Source: Syngnathus acus (Eukaryota; Chordata; Actinopteri; Syngnathiformes; Syngnathidae). From it: a stretch of 64,000 bases of DNA. Below, piece after piece: positions 12,701-22,530 of the stretch (within the stretch, counting starts at the first letter, position 1; each line of letters opens with the position of its first letter). The stretch is taken from NCBI RefSeq assembly GCF_901709675.1, contig NC_051089.1:15429976-15493975 (forward strand), written 5' to 3'. Below the pieces are notes generated by a model that was given only the letters and a program-made list of their open reading frames with translations, was not told where the DNA came from and searched no databases. The translations under genes and the position numbers were made by a program.

Positions 12701-15040
12701 ATGAGTTACAGGGCTACTCAAGGGAAACAACCAAAACCATTCTTATTTACTGAGCCATTGTGCTGGTGTGGAGATTTATTGAAAAAAATAATCCAAATCG
12801 TTAAAGCTAACTATTTATGATCCTACTCCATATGACAGATTCCATTCGTGCTCACATCAAGCTGCAGTACAAGTTAATCATTTACAGAGTTGAATTCTAA
12901 GTTACACATTGTGAAATCAGCTAAATAAACTGCCAATCTCTTGGATAGAGAAGAAATTCAAACTGTGAGAGCTGAATGCAGACTTTTAGTTATATGGGCT
13001 CATGGTGGACAACAGCGTAACTTTGAATGATGGTGTAACCACAGCCACAAAACCGATGCAGACACAAACTTATATGTATGCACTCTTTATGCATATTGTT
13101 GAGCAGATCATTTGACACATTGGGTATCTCCCTGAATTGAATTGCTTGAATCTGTCAAATGCTGACAATGCGAGCGAAGGCAAAACTTTAACAAAGACAA
13201 AAAGCTTCAAGTGTGAATAGGCCCCAAGACAAGAAAATTATATCAGCAGAATCAGAGATGACAAAAAAATACACAACAGAGCCATCACGTATGAGCAAAT
13301 AATTGATGGAGGCATTAACCCAGAGAGAATGAGATCTTGCAGCTGCAATACATCTCACTAATCCATCACGATCCAAAAACCCCAGCACTCCACTTACAAA
13401 AGGCAGAGGGAGTGGTAGAGGACAACTAAAGTTCAAGACACTAGGAGAACAAATGAAGAAAGACAGCAAGAAGAGACAAACAACCTTTCACAGTGGACTA
13501 AGAGTTTCTACTGCATATTTAAGTAGCTTAGTGTTAAATCTACCAAAGTGGTGTGAAATAGCTATGAGTATGCACATAAGAAGTTCATATAATCATGCAA
13601 ACAACATCAGCAAGACAAAACAAACAGCGGAGTGCTTGCGAACACTGTGATATTATGTGAAAACTCTACTTCTGGTTAAGATTGCAATGCAAGACTGAAT
13701 AGGAGCGTTTTCAAAAAGCAAAAACCTGTTGAGAAGAACTTAAACTCTAAAGGTAAGCCTTGGGTGACATCATGTCTTGATGGATTAGTATATGACTTCC
13801 TCTGTTTACTTTCCCGAAAACATTCCTAACAATGGCGACTTCAATTAGTGTTGATTGCGCTTAAGAGGAACGAAAGTTGCTTTTCTTACTGTATTCATTA
13901 AGTACTTAAGTACTGTAATTATTATTATGATATTTGTATTATTATTGAAACATAAATACAAACGATTGCATCAAATGAATGCGCCAGCATTCTAGGATTT
14001 ACTAGTTACGTTTCTAATGCAGCAATGTCTTCTTGATGCACGTAACAAAGTAGTTAAACAAGTTAATGAATAACACCAAGACGTTGTGAAATAAACTAGA
14101 ATACTTCCTTCCTGGAGCAATCATGAACAGCAGCTCCGGTGTTAAGTAAAACATACCTGCCAGTTGTTTAATTTGTTAATTGTTTTTCAAGTTATAAACA
14201 AACTTGAATTTTAGTAATTAAATGCACATATAACAAATTGAAACAAGGCATTGCTGAACACTGCATTTGCTGAATCTAGGTCATCAAACAATTACATTGA
14301 ACCAAATAGTTCCAATTATTACTGCAAATACCACAATAAAAAAAAGGATTAATTACATTTTATTTGCTAGGAAGAATAAAGTAATGAGAAAGCTTCTCAA
14401 TAACCAAATGGTTATTTATACCGTTACTACAGCATGGACTGGACCGCATTTAACTGTGGGACCTGTTTTGCCAATCTGACAGCTAATAAAGTCATCAAAA
14501 TATTAGCAGCATCGCTCAGTGTGTCACAGTGCATTTCTAGTAGATGTAAATCACATTAATATGTTAAATAACTAACACTATTAGCATCATTAATTTGGAT
14601 AATCAATTTTAAATGGTAATATTCCTTACAAACCATCCCTAAGCACAATTATTGTAAAATGAGTCTGTAGTTATGCAATATAAAGTTGCCAGTTCACCAA
14701 CTTGACACAGTGAACCATGAAAGAAATCAATACGCAACCACAAAAACACATCACTGGTTTCTGTCCACTTTATCCAAAATGTTGCCCACGGTTGTTGATC
14801 GCGGTGTCAACCATACGCGGCATGAATGCATGTGTGGATTTGGGAGAAAGCTTACAGGTAGTAGGTGAAGGCACTGAGGCCGGACGGGACGGTGGTCAGT
14901 CCTCTCCCGGAGCAGTCAGCACCTCTATCTTCATCGCAGCTGCATGAGGGGGAGCAAACGGCCGGAGTCGACTGTCCTTGGCCGGTGGCTCCGGGACGCA
15001 GAAAGCACCACAAACAAATCCAGAGCAAACCCAAAGGCAT
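543..15040 (-). CDS. lgr4: lgr4, leucine-rich repeat G protein-coupled receptor 4, N-terminal part (exons 1-5)
   Basis: This is the 5' part of lgr4. LGR4 is a seven-transmembrane receptor that binds R-spondins through a large leucine-rich ectodomain and enhances Wnt signalling at the plasma membrane. Joined exons 14856-15040, 6581-6652, 2829-2900, 1576-1647 and 543-758 give 617 nt, about 205 residues. These comprise a signal peptide (about 1-20, hydrophobic core LGLLWICLW), an LRRNT cap (Cys29, 33, 35, 43 in C-x3-C-x-C form), and the first repeats ([46 protein letters not shown]). All four introns are phase 2 and interrupt a Leu codon as CT/N. The first intron is 8.2 kb. The remaining repeats and the transmembrane part lie off the left edge. 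[15 protein letters not shown] and NNQLKTVP point to LGR4 rather than LGR5/6. This rests on remembered family sequences, not a search. Confidence 0.96.
759..1575 (-). other. lgr4: lgr4 intron 4
   Basis: This intron joins exon 4 to exon 5. It starts with GTGAGT on the minus strand and ends in a pyrimidine-rich CTCCTTTAG. It is AT-rich and carries a tetranucleotide repeat near 1420-1466. No coding segment is visible. Confidence 0.9.
1420..1467. repeat. Compound (CTAA)n / (CTGA)n microsatellite
   Basis: About five to six CTAA units pass directly into about five CTGA units before reverting to CTAA. The two blocks differ by one base per unit, as expected for replication slippage with point mutation. 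It lies inside lgr4 intron 4. Confidence 0.85.
1576..1647 (-). CDS. lgr4: lgr4 coding exon 4: one leucine-rich repeat
   Basis: The 72-nt exon encodes one 24-residue repeat beginning [18 protein letters not shown] and ending in FLQSL across the splice. The minus-strand acceptor is TTTGTCTTTAG before GATGCTCC. The donor is TCT/GTGAGT. Phase 2 on both sides keeps the frame with exons 3 and 5. Confidence 0.95.
1867..2325 (+). repeat. Old CGTATTTTCC-type DNA transposon copy, GCGACTTATA subfamily
   Basis: It begins with a degraded version of the ACCGTATTTTCCGGACTATA terminal motif. This is followed by the internal segments TGCGACTTATACTCAGGAG and AGAGGGCGCTCTAGGCCTGTGG, both repeated with changes at 3654-3870. 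A short acidic coding-like remnant ([14 protein letters not shown]) sits near 2110-2150. The opposite terminus is missing. It lies in lgr4 intron 3. The superfamily is not certain. Confidence 0.7.
2829..2900 (-). CDS. lgr4: lgr4 coding exon 3: one leucine-rich repeat
   Basis: The 72-nt exon encodes [18 protein letters not shown] plus HQLKVL, one 24-residue repeat. The acceptor is TTGTTAG before GAGACTTGC and the donor is [20 protein letters not shown] is a strong LGR4-type sequence. Phase 2 on both sides. Confidence 0.96.
3654..3870 (+). repeat. CGTATTTTCC-type DNA transposon fragment
   Basis: It starts CCGTATTTTCCGGACTTAAA and shares with 1867-2325 the segments GACTTATAATCAGGAGCGAC, GAGGGCGCTCTAGGCCTGTG and AACTGCAACTGACGATGA in the same order. 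It is truncated at its right side. It lies in lgr4 intron 2. Confidence 0.75.
5130..5801 (+). mobile_element. RTE-like LINE, 3' end with ATGG tail
   Basis: The segment reads as the decayed C-terminal part of a non-LTR retrotransposon reverse-transcriptase protein ([17 protein letters not shown] near 5287-5340, then [15 protein letters not shown]) across several frames. It continues into a 3' UTR ending CGGATAAGCGGTAGAAG and about four ATGG units. It is 5'-truncated, as usual for LINEs. RTE (Rex3/Expander-like) is my best guess. The terminal GATAAGCGGTA..ATGG block resembles the 3' end of the SINE family described below. Confidence 0.75.
6581..6652 (-). CDS. lgr4: lgr4 coding exon 2: first leucine-rich repeat
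   Basis: The 72-nt exon encodes [18 protein letters not shown] and PYLEEL, the first full repeat after the LRRNT cap. The minus-strand acceptor is CTCCACAG before AGATCTGAGC and the donor is GCT/GTGAGT. Its flanking Leu codons are split by introns 1 and 2. Confidence 0.96.
8400..8512 (-). repeat. SINE fragment (ATGG-tail SINE family)
   Basis: The minus strand carries the family block GACTGGCTGGCGACCAGTTC followed by CAGGGTGCA and GGCTCCAGCA, as in the full copy at 28355-28717. Both ends and the tail are lost. Confidence 0.65.
8635..9213 (+). mobile_element. Non-autonomous hAT element
   Basis: The 579-bp element begins CAGCGACCCCCAACC and ends GGGGACCACTG, imperfect terminal inverted repeats of hAT form (CAGnG). 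It is flanked by 8-bp direct repeats gtctaatc (8627-8634) and gtctcaac (9214-9221), which agree at 6 of 8 positions. No transposase frame is present. Confidence 0.75.
11354..11677 (+). mobile_element. Non-autonomous hAT element, CAGGGGTGTCAAACTCA family
   Basis: The 324-bp element has ends CAGGGGTGTCAAACTCA and TGAGTTTGACACCTGTG, which are inverted repeats. It is flanked by a perfect 8-bp target-site duplication, ctttaccc (11346-11353 and 11678-11685). No coding capacity. Further copies are at 15948-16253, 28125-28797 and 54254-54600. Confidence 0.9.
14856..15040 (-). CDS. lgr4: lgr4 coding exon 1: start codon, signal peptide, LRRNT cap
   Basis: Translation starts at ATG 15040-15038, with GAA before it (purine at -3). 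An in-frame TGA at 15058-15056, with no ATG between, supports this start. The exon encodes a hydrophobic signal peptide (residues 1 to about 20), the LRRNT cysteines (29, 33, 35, 43) and [15 protein letters not shown]. It ends in the donor CCT/GTAAGC. An in-frame GTG at 15049 is not a credible start in a vertebrate. Confidence 0.95.
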
Positions 15041-15640
15041 TTCCCCCACGTAGGTTCAGGTGACTTTGATGCAAAAATATTAGTAATAATAATATTAGAG
15101 AGGGGGGGGGGGCTTTGTAGTCTTATCGACGTCGACCCCTCATGTGGTAGTTCAGCATAGGGAGAGGAAGCCTGATCGAAGTTAAGCGTCCGCGCACTTG
15201 GTAGTAAAAAAAAAAAAAAAAAAAAACGCACGTTCAATGGGTAGGTACAGTCAAAAAAAACAACATGGTCCTCGAAGACGTGCGATATGCCTTGCCGAAA
15301 GACAATTACACACTGCCTGTGCGTCGCATTAGTCGGTGAAGATAAAGTTGTAGTGCTGGCGACAGCCGCGGTCGAGCCTACCTTACCGCCCCATTAAATA
15401 ACCACAAAGCCAGCGGCAGCTTGTTCGTGTCAAATGGTAAAAGCCTCGCTCAAGTGATTCTGGAAGCTTTCGTTTCGCGGTGCAAACAATCATTTGCCGC
15501 CCTGCTTTGGTTTGCTTTGCTTTGCACCGCTCGCCCGCCGATCAGCTTCCTCACGCTCCTGAATCCTGATATCAACAGCACGCGTGAAGCTCTGCAGGCA
15601 CCCTGCCGGACAACCTGGAGCACTGGGGCCTGCCTGACTG
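15041..15640 (-). promoter_or_regulatory. Probable lgr4 5' UTR and promoter region
   Basis: This region directly upstream of the lgr4 start is richer in G+C and CpG than the surrounding introns, especially 15170-15200 and 15280-15600, as expected for a CpG-island promoter. It contains a 10-G run near 15103 and a 20-A run near 15207. The transcription start cannot be placed from sequence alone, and I see no clear TATA box. Confidence 0.5.
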
Positions 15641-15696
15641 TCTGTCTGTCCGCCTACTTGCCTGCCTGCCTCCCTGCCTGCCTGCCTGCTTGCTTG
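15641..15696. repeat. (TGCC)n-type microsatellite upstream of lgr4
   Basis: An interrupted TGCC/TGTC tract with variant units lies about 600 bp upstream of the lgr4 start codon. Open frames across it are low-complexity artefacts. Confidence 0.8.
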
Positions 15697-15947
15697 TGTC
15701 ACACTGAAAGCTGCCCTGTGTTCTTGCACGAGCAATGCTTGCACGCTCCTTCAATGCCCGTGCAAGTACATTATTAGAAAACACTCACAACATATGCCAC
15801 ATCAGGTGGACAGTCTTGAAAATAAGTCTCAAATACAAAATATTTGGGCTGTTCTTGTAACAGTTTCAGAGGCTGAAGTGGGAATAAGTGCATATGTCCA
15901 TATTCATTTTGGTGATTGATCTGAATTTTTTGACGTGAATAAGTTAA

Positions 15948-16253
15948 GTCAAACTCATTTTTTTTCACATTGTAGTCATAGCTTCTTTCGGAGGGCCGTT
16001 ATGACTGTCAACCCAAATAAATGTATGAGCACCTCATATTATATACAGTAAAAGCTACAAAACAAACTGACAAATAACTCGTTTTAAAATCAGATGAGTC
16101 AAATATTTTAAAGAAGAGATATTATTAAAAGTGAAGACAATTTGCAATTCTAGTAATGACACACGGATTTGATGCACGATTTGTCTTCGCAGGCCACATA
16201 AAATGATGTGGCGGGCCGTATCTGGCCCCCGGGCCTTGAGTTTGACACCTGTG
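15948..16253 (+). mobile_element. Non-autonomous hAT element, left end eroded
   Basis: This copy is closely similar to 11354-11677. It starts at GTCAAACTCA, so the first seven bases of the terminal repeat are lost. It ends TGAGTTTGACACCTGTG. A partial duplication (agttaa on the left, agttaagg on the right) marks the insertion site. Confidence 0.8.
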
Positions 16254-17790
16254 AGTTAAGGGTTCGGGTTTTTATCGGTTATAAGGGTCTAAAACTGCTG
16301 GGTTAAAAATTGGACTGACCTGGGAAGTTGGATCAATTTGACCAACCCAAATTCTTTTGTTTATAGCCCAGGAGTTTTAAGAGTGTTTTTTCAAAATCCA
16401 AGTAAAACCTCAGGGTTACCCCTTTTCTAACCCAAATATTAACTATGTCCACATGCAGTCAATGAGCCTTTTAAAATTCGAATATTGGCAGTATTCGGTT
16501 TATGAAGGCTATGTAAACGCATGCGTGCAAAAAACGCGACTGCTTCATTCTTGTGGTGAGTGACATAAAAATGCCTGATTGACGGGGAAATGTAAATGAA
16601 ATGATGTCTATTTGCATCACAAAGTATGTGCGTCGCCACTCAAGTCAAGTTTAATCAAATGAATCATGCATTGATAAAGAAGGAAGGCATGCATTTTGAT
16701 TTTCTTTCCTGGCATGTAATGGTGACCGTGTGTCTTCTACTTCTACTGTATCCGCCCCCCCACATGAATCTTCAACTAACAGTTGCGTGTTTCTACAGGA
16801 GCCTGTGCAAATGTGTTGGAAACAGAGACAGCTTCAAGCTCTCTCTTGAAATTTGTTATCATTGTCCAAAAAAACCCGCACAAACACTTATGGCATATAC
16901 AGTTACATAATTTGCAGATCCGCGGCACAATCCAAATGTTCCTTGGATCTAACACACTAGTGACTCGAAAACATCCATTTTAGTTGGCATGGGTCAAATT
17001 TGAAAAGGAACAGCCTCAATATATACAAACCTGTACAAAAGAAGAACTTATTAAAATATGAATGCATAGTATTTGTCACTTTACACCAGTCTGTGGCGTC
17101 AACTGATTTATCTAAAATAGCTATGTTTACATTCTTTTGACCATACCAAAAGATTGCCCAAAACAAATACCAAGGCATGCTGAATCAGTCAAATATTTGT
17201 CTTCTTTTGAGAAGCAGGGAGAAGGTGTAACTGACTTGAGGTTCTCAAAGTCTGCTCTGTATGAGGTTGAAATGTGAGAAAAACATTGACAAATAACCTT
17301 ACAAGCTTCTTGGCAGGTCTAGCTATGCAATCTGTCCGGAAAATAAATGGCTTATACTTCTCTCTGAGCCAATAGCACTACTTTTCCAAAGGTTGCCTGC
17401 TTATATTATAATTTCTTTCTGCACATTAACCGGAAAGAATAATCTGTGACAACAAGCATGGAAGTTGAATTGAGTGATCAGCCTTGAAGGGCCTTGAGGC
17501 AGCACTGGATCTCGTAATGCTTTAAGAATAGAATCTTGGAAGTGCTGAGGGCTCTCAATTCTTACTGCTTTCAGTTGGTTGGAAGTAGCACGTTCTCGAT
17601 CTAACTTCATCTGTCCAGAAACAACAAGAAAGAACATTTTGAGAACATGAAATTCCGATTTATCCCAAAGAGTCAAGTAAACAGAATTATGGACATGAAG
17701 GAAATGCACTTTCTGACAGCCAATCGCAAGGCACATAAACGTAGACAATCACACTAACACCTATCATGGCCTACCATTCATTTTTTTCCG
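16254..17790. other. Intergenic, no recognised feature
   Basis: AT-rich sequence without a recognisable gene or repeat. A minus-strand open frame at 17401-17748 includes a coding-looking segment (MKLDRERATSNQLKAVRIE), but I cannot assign it to a family. Confidence 0.5.
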
Positions 17791-17936
17791 AATTGTGGGA
17801 GGAAACCGAGGCACCTGGAGGAAACCCATGCAGGCTCCGAGAAAACATGCAAACTCCACACGGGGAGCCCGGAGCCAGAATAGAACCCGCAACCTTTGCA
17901 CTGTGAGGTGCACCAGTCAACCACCGTACCGCCCTT
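17791..17936 (-). repeat. SINE fragment, 5' half (ATGG-tail family)
   Basis: On the minus strand it carries the 5' promoter-like part: GGCGGTACGGTGG, a tRNA-like B-box region, then GTGTGGAGTTTGCATGTTTT. It ends before the central part of the family consensus. Confidence 0.75.
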
Positions 17937-18031
17937 CAATAATTCAATTCACTCCGATTCAATATAGCAGCAAATAAAATAAGTTATCTCAGGTCTCTTT
18001 ACACATGGAGCTGGTCAAAGACCACATAAGA

Positions 18032-18048
18032 GCGAGAGAGAGAAAGAG

Positions 18049-18140
<92 letters not shown>
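18032..18140. repeat. (GA)n microsatellite, about 109 bp
   Basis: A nearly pure GA dinucleotide tract with a few interruptions at its left edge. It abuts the SINE remnant that follows. The Arg-Glu repeat frame reading through it is an artefact. Confidence 0.95.
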
Positions 18141-18142
<2 letters not shown>

Positions 18143-18300
18143 TTCAGAGTGTACCCCGCCTATTACCCAAAGGCCGCTGGGATAGGCTCCAGCACATCCG
18201 CGACCCTTGTGATGATAAGCGGTTCATGGATGGATGGATGGATGGATGGATGGATGGATGGATGGATGATGGATGGATGGATGGAAGGAAGGATGGACGG
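18141..18300 (+). repeat. SINE 3' part with ATGG tail
   Basis: It contains CGGGATAGGCTCCAGCA-like family sequence, GATAAGCGGTTC, and then about 15 ATGG-type units, some degenerate (GGAA, GGAC). The 5' part is missing and the GA tract adjoins the break. Confidence 0.8.
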
Positions 18301-18317
18301 ACGGACCGATAGACGGA

Positions 18318-18522
18318 TGGAGATGAACTTGAGCCTATCCCAGCTGACCTGGGCAAGTGGCAAGGGACACACTGAACTGGTCGCCAACTTATATAGAACA
18401 ACCATTCACATTAAAGGACAATTGAAAGTCTTCAATTAACCTTGGAACCATGTTTTGAGAATATGGGAGGAGAGCTGAGCACCCGGAGACAACCCACATA
18501 GGTGCAGGGAGAACGAGCAAAA
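18318..18522 (-). repeat. SINE fragment in opposite orientation
   Basis: The minus strand carries the central and 5' blocks of the same SINE family (TTCTCCCTGCACC, the ACTGGTCGCC complement, CAGCTGGGATAGGCTC). Together with the preceding plus-strand copy it forms a head-to-head SINE pair around the ATGG tail. Confidence 0.7.
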
Positions 18523-20934
18523 TCATAGATATGGTGAACACCAAAGCTTTTGTTCATTTACTGCCATGAAATTAATTTAGTAGACATTTGTTGAAGCTTA
18601 ATTTTAGTGACCAATTTGTATTTAATAAATATAATGGTATTTCTATGACAGAGCACTTGCACAAAGTATAAGGAGTATAATTTTCGACGAAACTTAGTAC
18701 CAGCTGCTGTACTTATAAAGTACATGTGACTCTAATATGGTCTTTGGTGTCTGCACTTTAAGGACAAAATAGAAGAAAAAAATAAAATTAAAATAAATAA
18801 TCGGTTGGTATGATCGCTACCTTTAGATTTATGACAGGTAATATGGTTAGTATGAACCAATAAAAAAACATCATTTTTATTAATGGACGTTCTGAAAGGT
18901 AGAATGCCAGCAAGCAGGTTGAACGAATGCAAACAGGTATACTGCACTGTAATACGCGATTCATGTAGAAATTGCCTCTTTAATTATTAGTTTTTGTATT
19001 GCAGTTCCTTGGCACAGTTGCAGATGTAGCTGGATTTGTATGAAGGGAAACACTACCCCACAGTGGTTAGAGTTTCTCAGTGCTTCACACTCTTTCCTTC
19101 TGTCATGCTCATTCGGCTTAAATCTACCTTGAGTACTGTATTTGCCTTTTGCTCCTGTTCCCAAGTGCAGCGTAATTAAACATTAAATCAACTTTTAAAA
19201 TCTCTCTTATGAACTACAATATAGTCCTCACCAGGCAATTTCCATCACATTTAAAATTCTTGTGACGAAGTAATCTTCCATTGAGTATTAGCTAATATTA
19301 GAGCTCATGAGTTCGAGAATGAAGTAGTCCATTATAGACTGTCATTATTCAAATAGAAAGACATGCTAAAACCTAAACATAAATCAGCCAAGTGGCAGAC
19401 AAAAACACTTGCATCCAAAATGAGCAGTTGACAAATCCTCAAGGGGGTTGTGACTATTTCACAGTCCTCAAGGGAAATGTACCATGATTAGACCCACTCT
19501 TGGAGAAGATTGTATGAAAATGGAACACTGCTTTGTGAGTTATATAAGCCAAACTATTCTTTAGCTACAGGTGATTATTATTTTTAATGGACACAAATTA
19601 ATGTGTGTGCTTATCATTATCTTACCACAAAATAATGTATTGGTGCACACTCTGCGTATGTGTTTTTTTTATTTTTTTTTCATATTGCCGCCCCAGCATC
19701 ATGTGTAATTGCTTTTGAGATCACACGTCAATAACACCGTTTTTTTTCATTTCTGGAGTTATCTTGTCATACTTTGGTAGGACTATAGTATCTGCACTCC
19801 CACCACAGGAACTGCCGACTGATCCATTCTGCCTTTAAAAAAGCTTGGTTTCAAAATCAGTCTTTCTTCCGCTTCTGCATCTCTAGTGAAATGACTACAA
19901 TAAAAATATATTGCATTTTTCTTTTGTATTACTGGGATAGATTCCAGCATACCCTCATGAGGATAACCGGTCTGAAAGATGACTGAATGAGTGAATGAAT
20001 GAATATAACCTTTTGGATAATGCTGTGATATTGAGCTAGTAAAAGAGCCTTTGAGGACATAAAATGGACGCCACGTTGGAATTCAGTCTCGATATGCTGT
20101 TATTGCTCATAGGTGTCATTTAGAGCAATTTCATATCTCCAAAATGAGAGCCTCTGGTTCAAAACTAAACAGAACTTAATAGAAAATAGATCGGGTTGTA
20201 CTGACTCATAATGCTTGTGAACATGGTGACCCAGAAATTGAAACTATGAAGGCCGTCGGCTAACTTTATAATATTAAAGATTGCTCATGGATATATTTTA
20301 ATTCCTTGGTAGCAATAGAGGACGAATTTCATCCCATTCCTAAAGCTAAAAGCTACTGTGCTTGTTAAAAGTCACTTACAGCGATGACGCACGAGCAGGA
20401 AACGAGGAAAGATTATTCCGTGTATTTAAATTACAAGTATGGTTAGCAATAATGTCCTCAAGACACAGAAGATGCTATGCATTTCAATTGCCTTCAGACA
20501 AAAGATCAGAAATTTGAGTCACAAATTAGTCAGTACGGTCTTGCATGACTCTCCTTTGGCCCTGCCATTCATCCTTTCTGCCTGTATAAATGCACATTGT
20601 GATATTGTGCCCTCAAGCTATATTCTTGTATTGGTGAATCCATCAGCAGAGTGCCCCTTGTTCTTTCTTACTATTCGGCGACATGTCTGATGTCTTCTCG
20701 ATGAACATCAAGTGCCTGACTGAGACCATCTGCCTTTGGAGTACATTTTATCTCAAAAATACTTTCTACACTGGACAATGTTGAAACCTCGGGAGTTCGT
20801 GATGACAGTGTTGGGCAAGTTAATTCCAAAATGTAATATATTACACATTAGTGATTAGGATTTGCAAACAAACTGTAGCTGGTAAAGTAAACTTGTAGAG
20901 AGAATCTTTAAGCATAGGGTGAGTTATAATTTTA
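18523..20934. other. Intergenic, no recognised gene
   Basis: AT-rich, without a convincing open frame. A short SINE 3' remnant (GGGATAGATTCCAGCATACC, GAGGATAACCGG) lies near 19932-19985, followed by a GAAT tetranucleotide tract. Confidence 0.5.
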
Positions 20935-20998
20935 AAGAAGCTGTATCATGCTACTTTAAGATTTCCACAGTTAATTGTAGGAATGTATATGATTATAA
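20935..20998 (+). repeat. Fragment of TTAA-type MITE
   Basis: It shares GCTGTATCATG and TTTCCACAGTTAATTGTAGG in order with the left part of the complete element at 37538-38124, and is truncated at its right side. Confidence 0.7.
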
Positions 20999-21170
20999 AT
21001 GGTAAATGGACTGCATGTATATAACGCTTTATTTACCACACATGGTGCCCAAAGTGCTTTACAATGCCTCACATTCACCCATTCACACACACATTCATAC
21101 ACCAATGGGAGGCTGTTGCCATGCAAGACGCTGCCAGGTCCACACTAGGAGCAAATTATAGGTAACCTTT
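20999..21170 (+). repeat. Fish interspersed repeat (GGTAAATGGACTGCATGTAT)
   Basis: The segment contains GTAAATGGACTGCATGTATA, AGTGCTTTACAATGCCTCAC and TTCACCCATTCACACACAC, a recurring fish repeat I recognise but cannot name with certainty. It is non-coding. Confidence 0.6.
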
Positions 21171-21189
21171 GGCATAATGGGGATTTAAT

Positions 21190-22150
21190 TTCTTAATCCA
21201 ATCACTAGTGGTACCACTGCCTTTACAATACACATTTTCCCTTGTTCCTCGTTCATTTCTTCAGCGTTTCGTAATCCTTCCTGCGGATGTTACTATCATT
21301 CGGGATTGCTCCATCTATCACGACTGCAGTCTTCAGATGTTTATCCACCACCACCAAGTCAGGCTGGTTAACGATCACCAGTTTATCATTTTGGATGTGG
21401 AAGTCCCACAGGATCTTAGCCTAGCTGTTCTCAACCACCTTTGGAGGTGTCTGCCATCTTGATTCTCTGATCTCCAATCCATATTTGGTACAAATAATCC
21501 GGTGCATTCCTACTACCTGGATATCTATACATTGCCCGTCACCATCCTTGCTTGTGTAATATGCTCTGGGGCTTCTTTGCGCAGGCAAAACACGTTTAGG
21601 CTGGTATGTTTTCTCAATGTCAGCCACTTCTTTAATATGACGGTGATAGTACAGACCATGCAGCGGCTTATCTTTTGATGACAGTCCATCCAGCTCCTTC
21701 TTCTGACTGGGCTTCTGTTGCCTGAGGCTTCCAGCTTCTAACCTCTACCTCTCTTGTGTACCTCTTCAGTCAAATAGCCAAAGCTGTGAGTCTTTTCTTG
21801 GCAGCCACAAGTGTCGCATCTGGGGACATTTTGCAGTACTTCTTGGGCAGTTTTTTGTCAAGCTTCACACTTTTGCTCTGATCGGAGGCTAACTTCAATC
21901 TGGACCGCTCTTAATTTTGCCTCTGGCCTTCTCTTCCATGGAAGTGGCCCATGCTCTTTCTGTTTTTTTTGTATCAAAGCCAAACATATCTAGGATAACT
22001 GATACCGCTGCATTAATCAGCCAATTGGTCTCACTGCTGCGACATCATTCAGTCGTGATTCTGATGGCACTTCTTTCTTCAGCCTTGGCAAGCAGGAGGT
22101 AGTTGAGTTCCCCCAGGACTTAATGATTGTTCTCAAGTCAATTGGTCTTG
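21190..22150 (-). mobile_element. LINE C-terminal fragment with restriction-like endonuclease signature (R2/R4/Dong-like)
   Basis: The minus-strand translation reads AKILWDFHIQNDKLVIVNQ, then PDLVVVDKHLKTAVVIDGA and IPNDSNIRRKDYE. This is the conserved C-terminal block of fish LINEs with a PD-(D/E)xK-type endonuclease, as I recall them. The upstream part (LTALAI, LKRYTREVE) is broken by stops and frameshifts. The element is 5'-truncated and dead. Confidence 0.7.
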
Positions 22151-22169
22151 GTGTGGCTGGTTGTTCATC

Positions 22170-22295
22170 TCTGTGTGCCCTGCAACTGGCTAGCCATCAG
22201 TTCAGAATGTGGTCTGCCTTTCGCCCCATGTCAGCTGGGATAGGCTTCTGCACCCGGCCTGAGCCTGAACAAGATGACCGGCGTTGAAAATGGTT
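22170..22295 (+). repeat. SINE fragment, 3' half
   Basis: It reads CCTGCAACTGGCTAGCC, CAGCTGGGATAGGCTTCTGC and GAAAATGGTTGGA, a diverged 3' half of the ATGG-tail SINE family. Confidence 0.7.
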
Positions 22296-22530
22296 GGATG
22301 CAATCACTGTTGTGTTGAGCTGTTCTGCGTCTGCTCTGTTTGGCAAAAATGGTAAAACCACCGACCTATATGCATCTAAACAACCAAACCAGCAGGTAAA
22401 CAAGCTTCTGGGACCTAGCTTGTTTACCTGGCGGTTGATAAGATCCACCTCTGGCTAAAGCCAAATTGTGGCAGGGTTCCAAGTTTCTGGACCTTGATTT
22501 GACATCTCTGTTGATTTGTGGCGTGGTGTA

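Larger units (their letters stand above)
6653..14855 (-). other. lgr4: lgr4 intron 1 (8.2 kb)
   Basis: This is the first intron, between the signal-peptide exon and the first repeat exon. It contains a SINE fragment (8400-8512) and two non-autonomous hAT elements (8635-9213, 11354-11677). A short TAGAGCTGTGCGATACG segment near 12238 resembles the end of another fish DNA transposon. The rest is AT-rich, with no recognisable coding sequence on either strand. Confidence 0.85.

Noticed and set aside
15038-15049. Start of lgr4 at GTG 15049
   Set aside because: A non-ATG start is unnecessary. ATG at 15040 gives a good signal peptide and suitable context, with an in-frame stop upstream.
14896-15237. 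113-codon minus-strand frame overlapping lgr4 exon 1
   Set aside because: It is in another frame, starts with a run of Phe from the A tract, and has no homology. It is a shadow of exon 1.
17401-17748. Minus-strand frame with a plausible exon (MKLDRERATSNQLKAVRIE, bounded by CAG)
   Set aside because: I cannot match it to any family, and no neighbouring exons of the same gene are visible. It may be chance.
18005-18439. Arg-Glu repeat protein
   Set aside because: It is a translation of the GA dinucleotide tract followed by SINE sequence, with no conserved domain.
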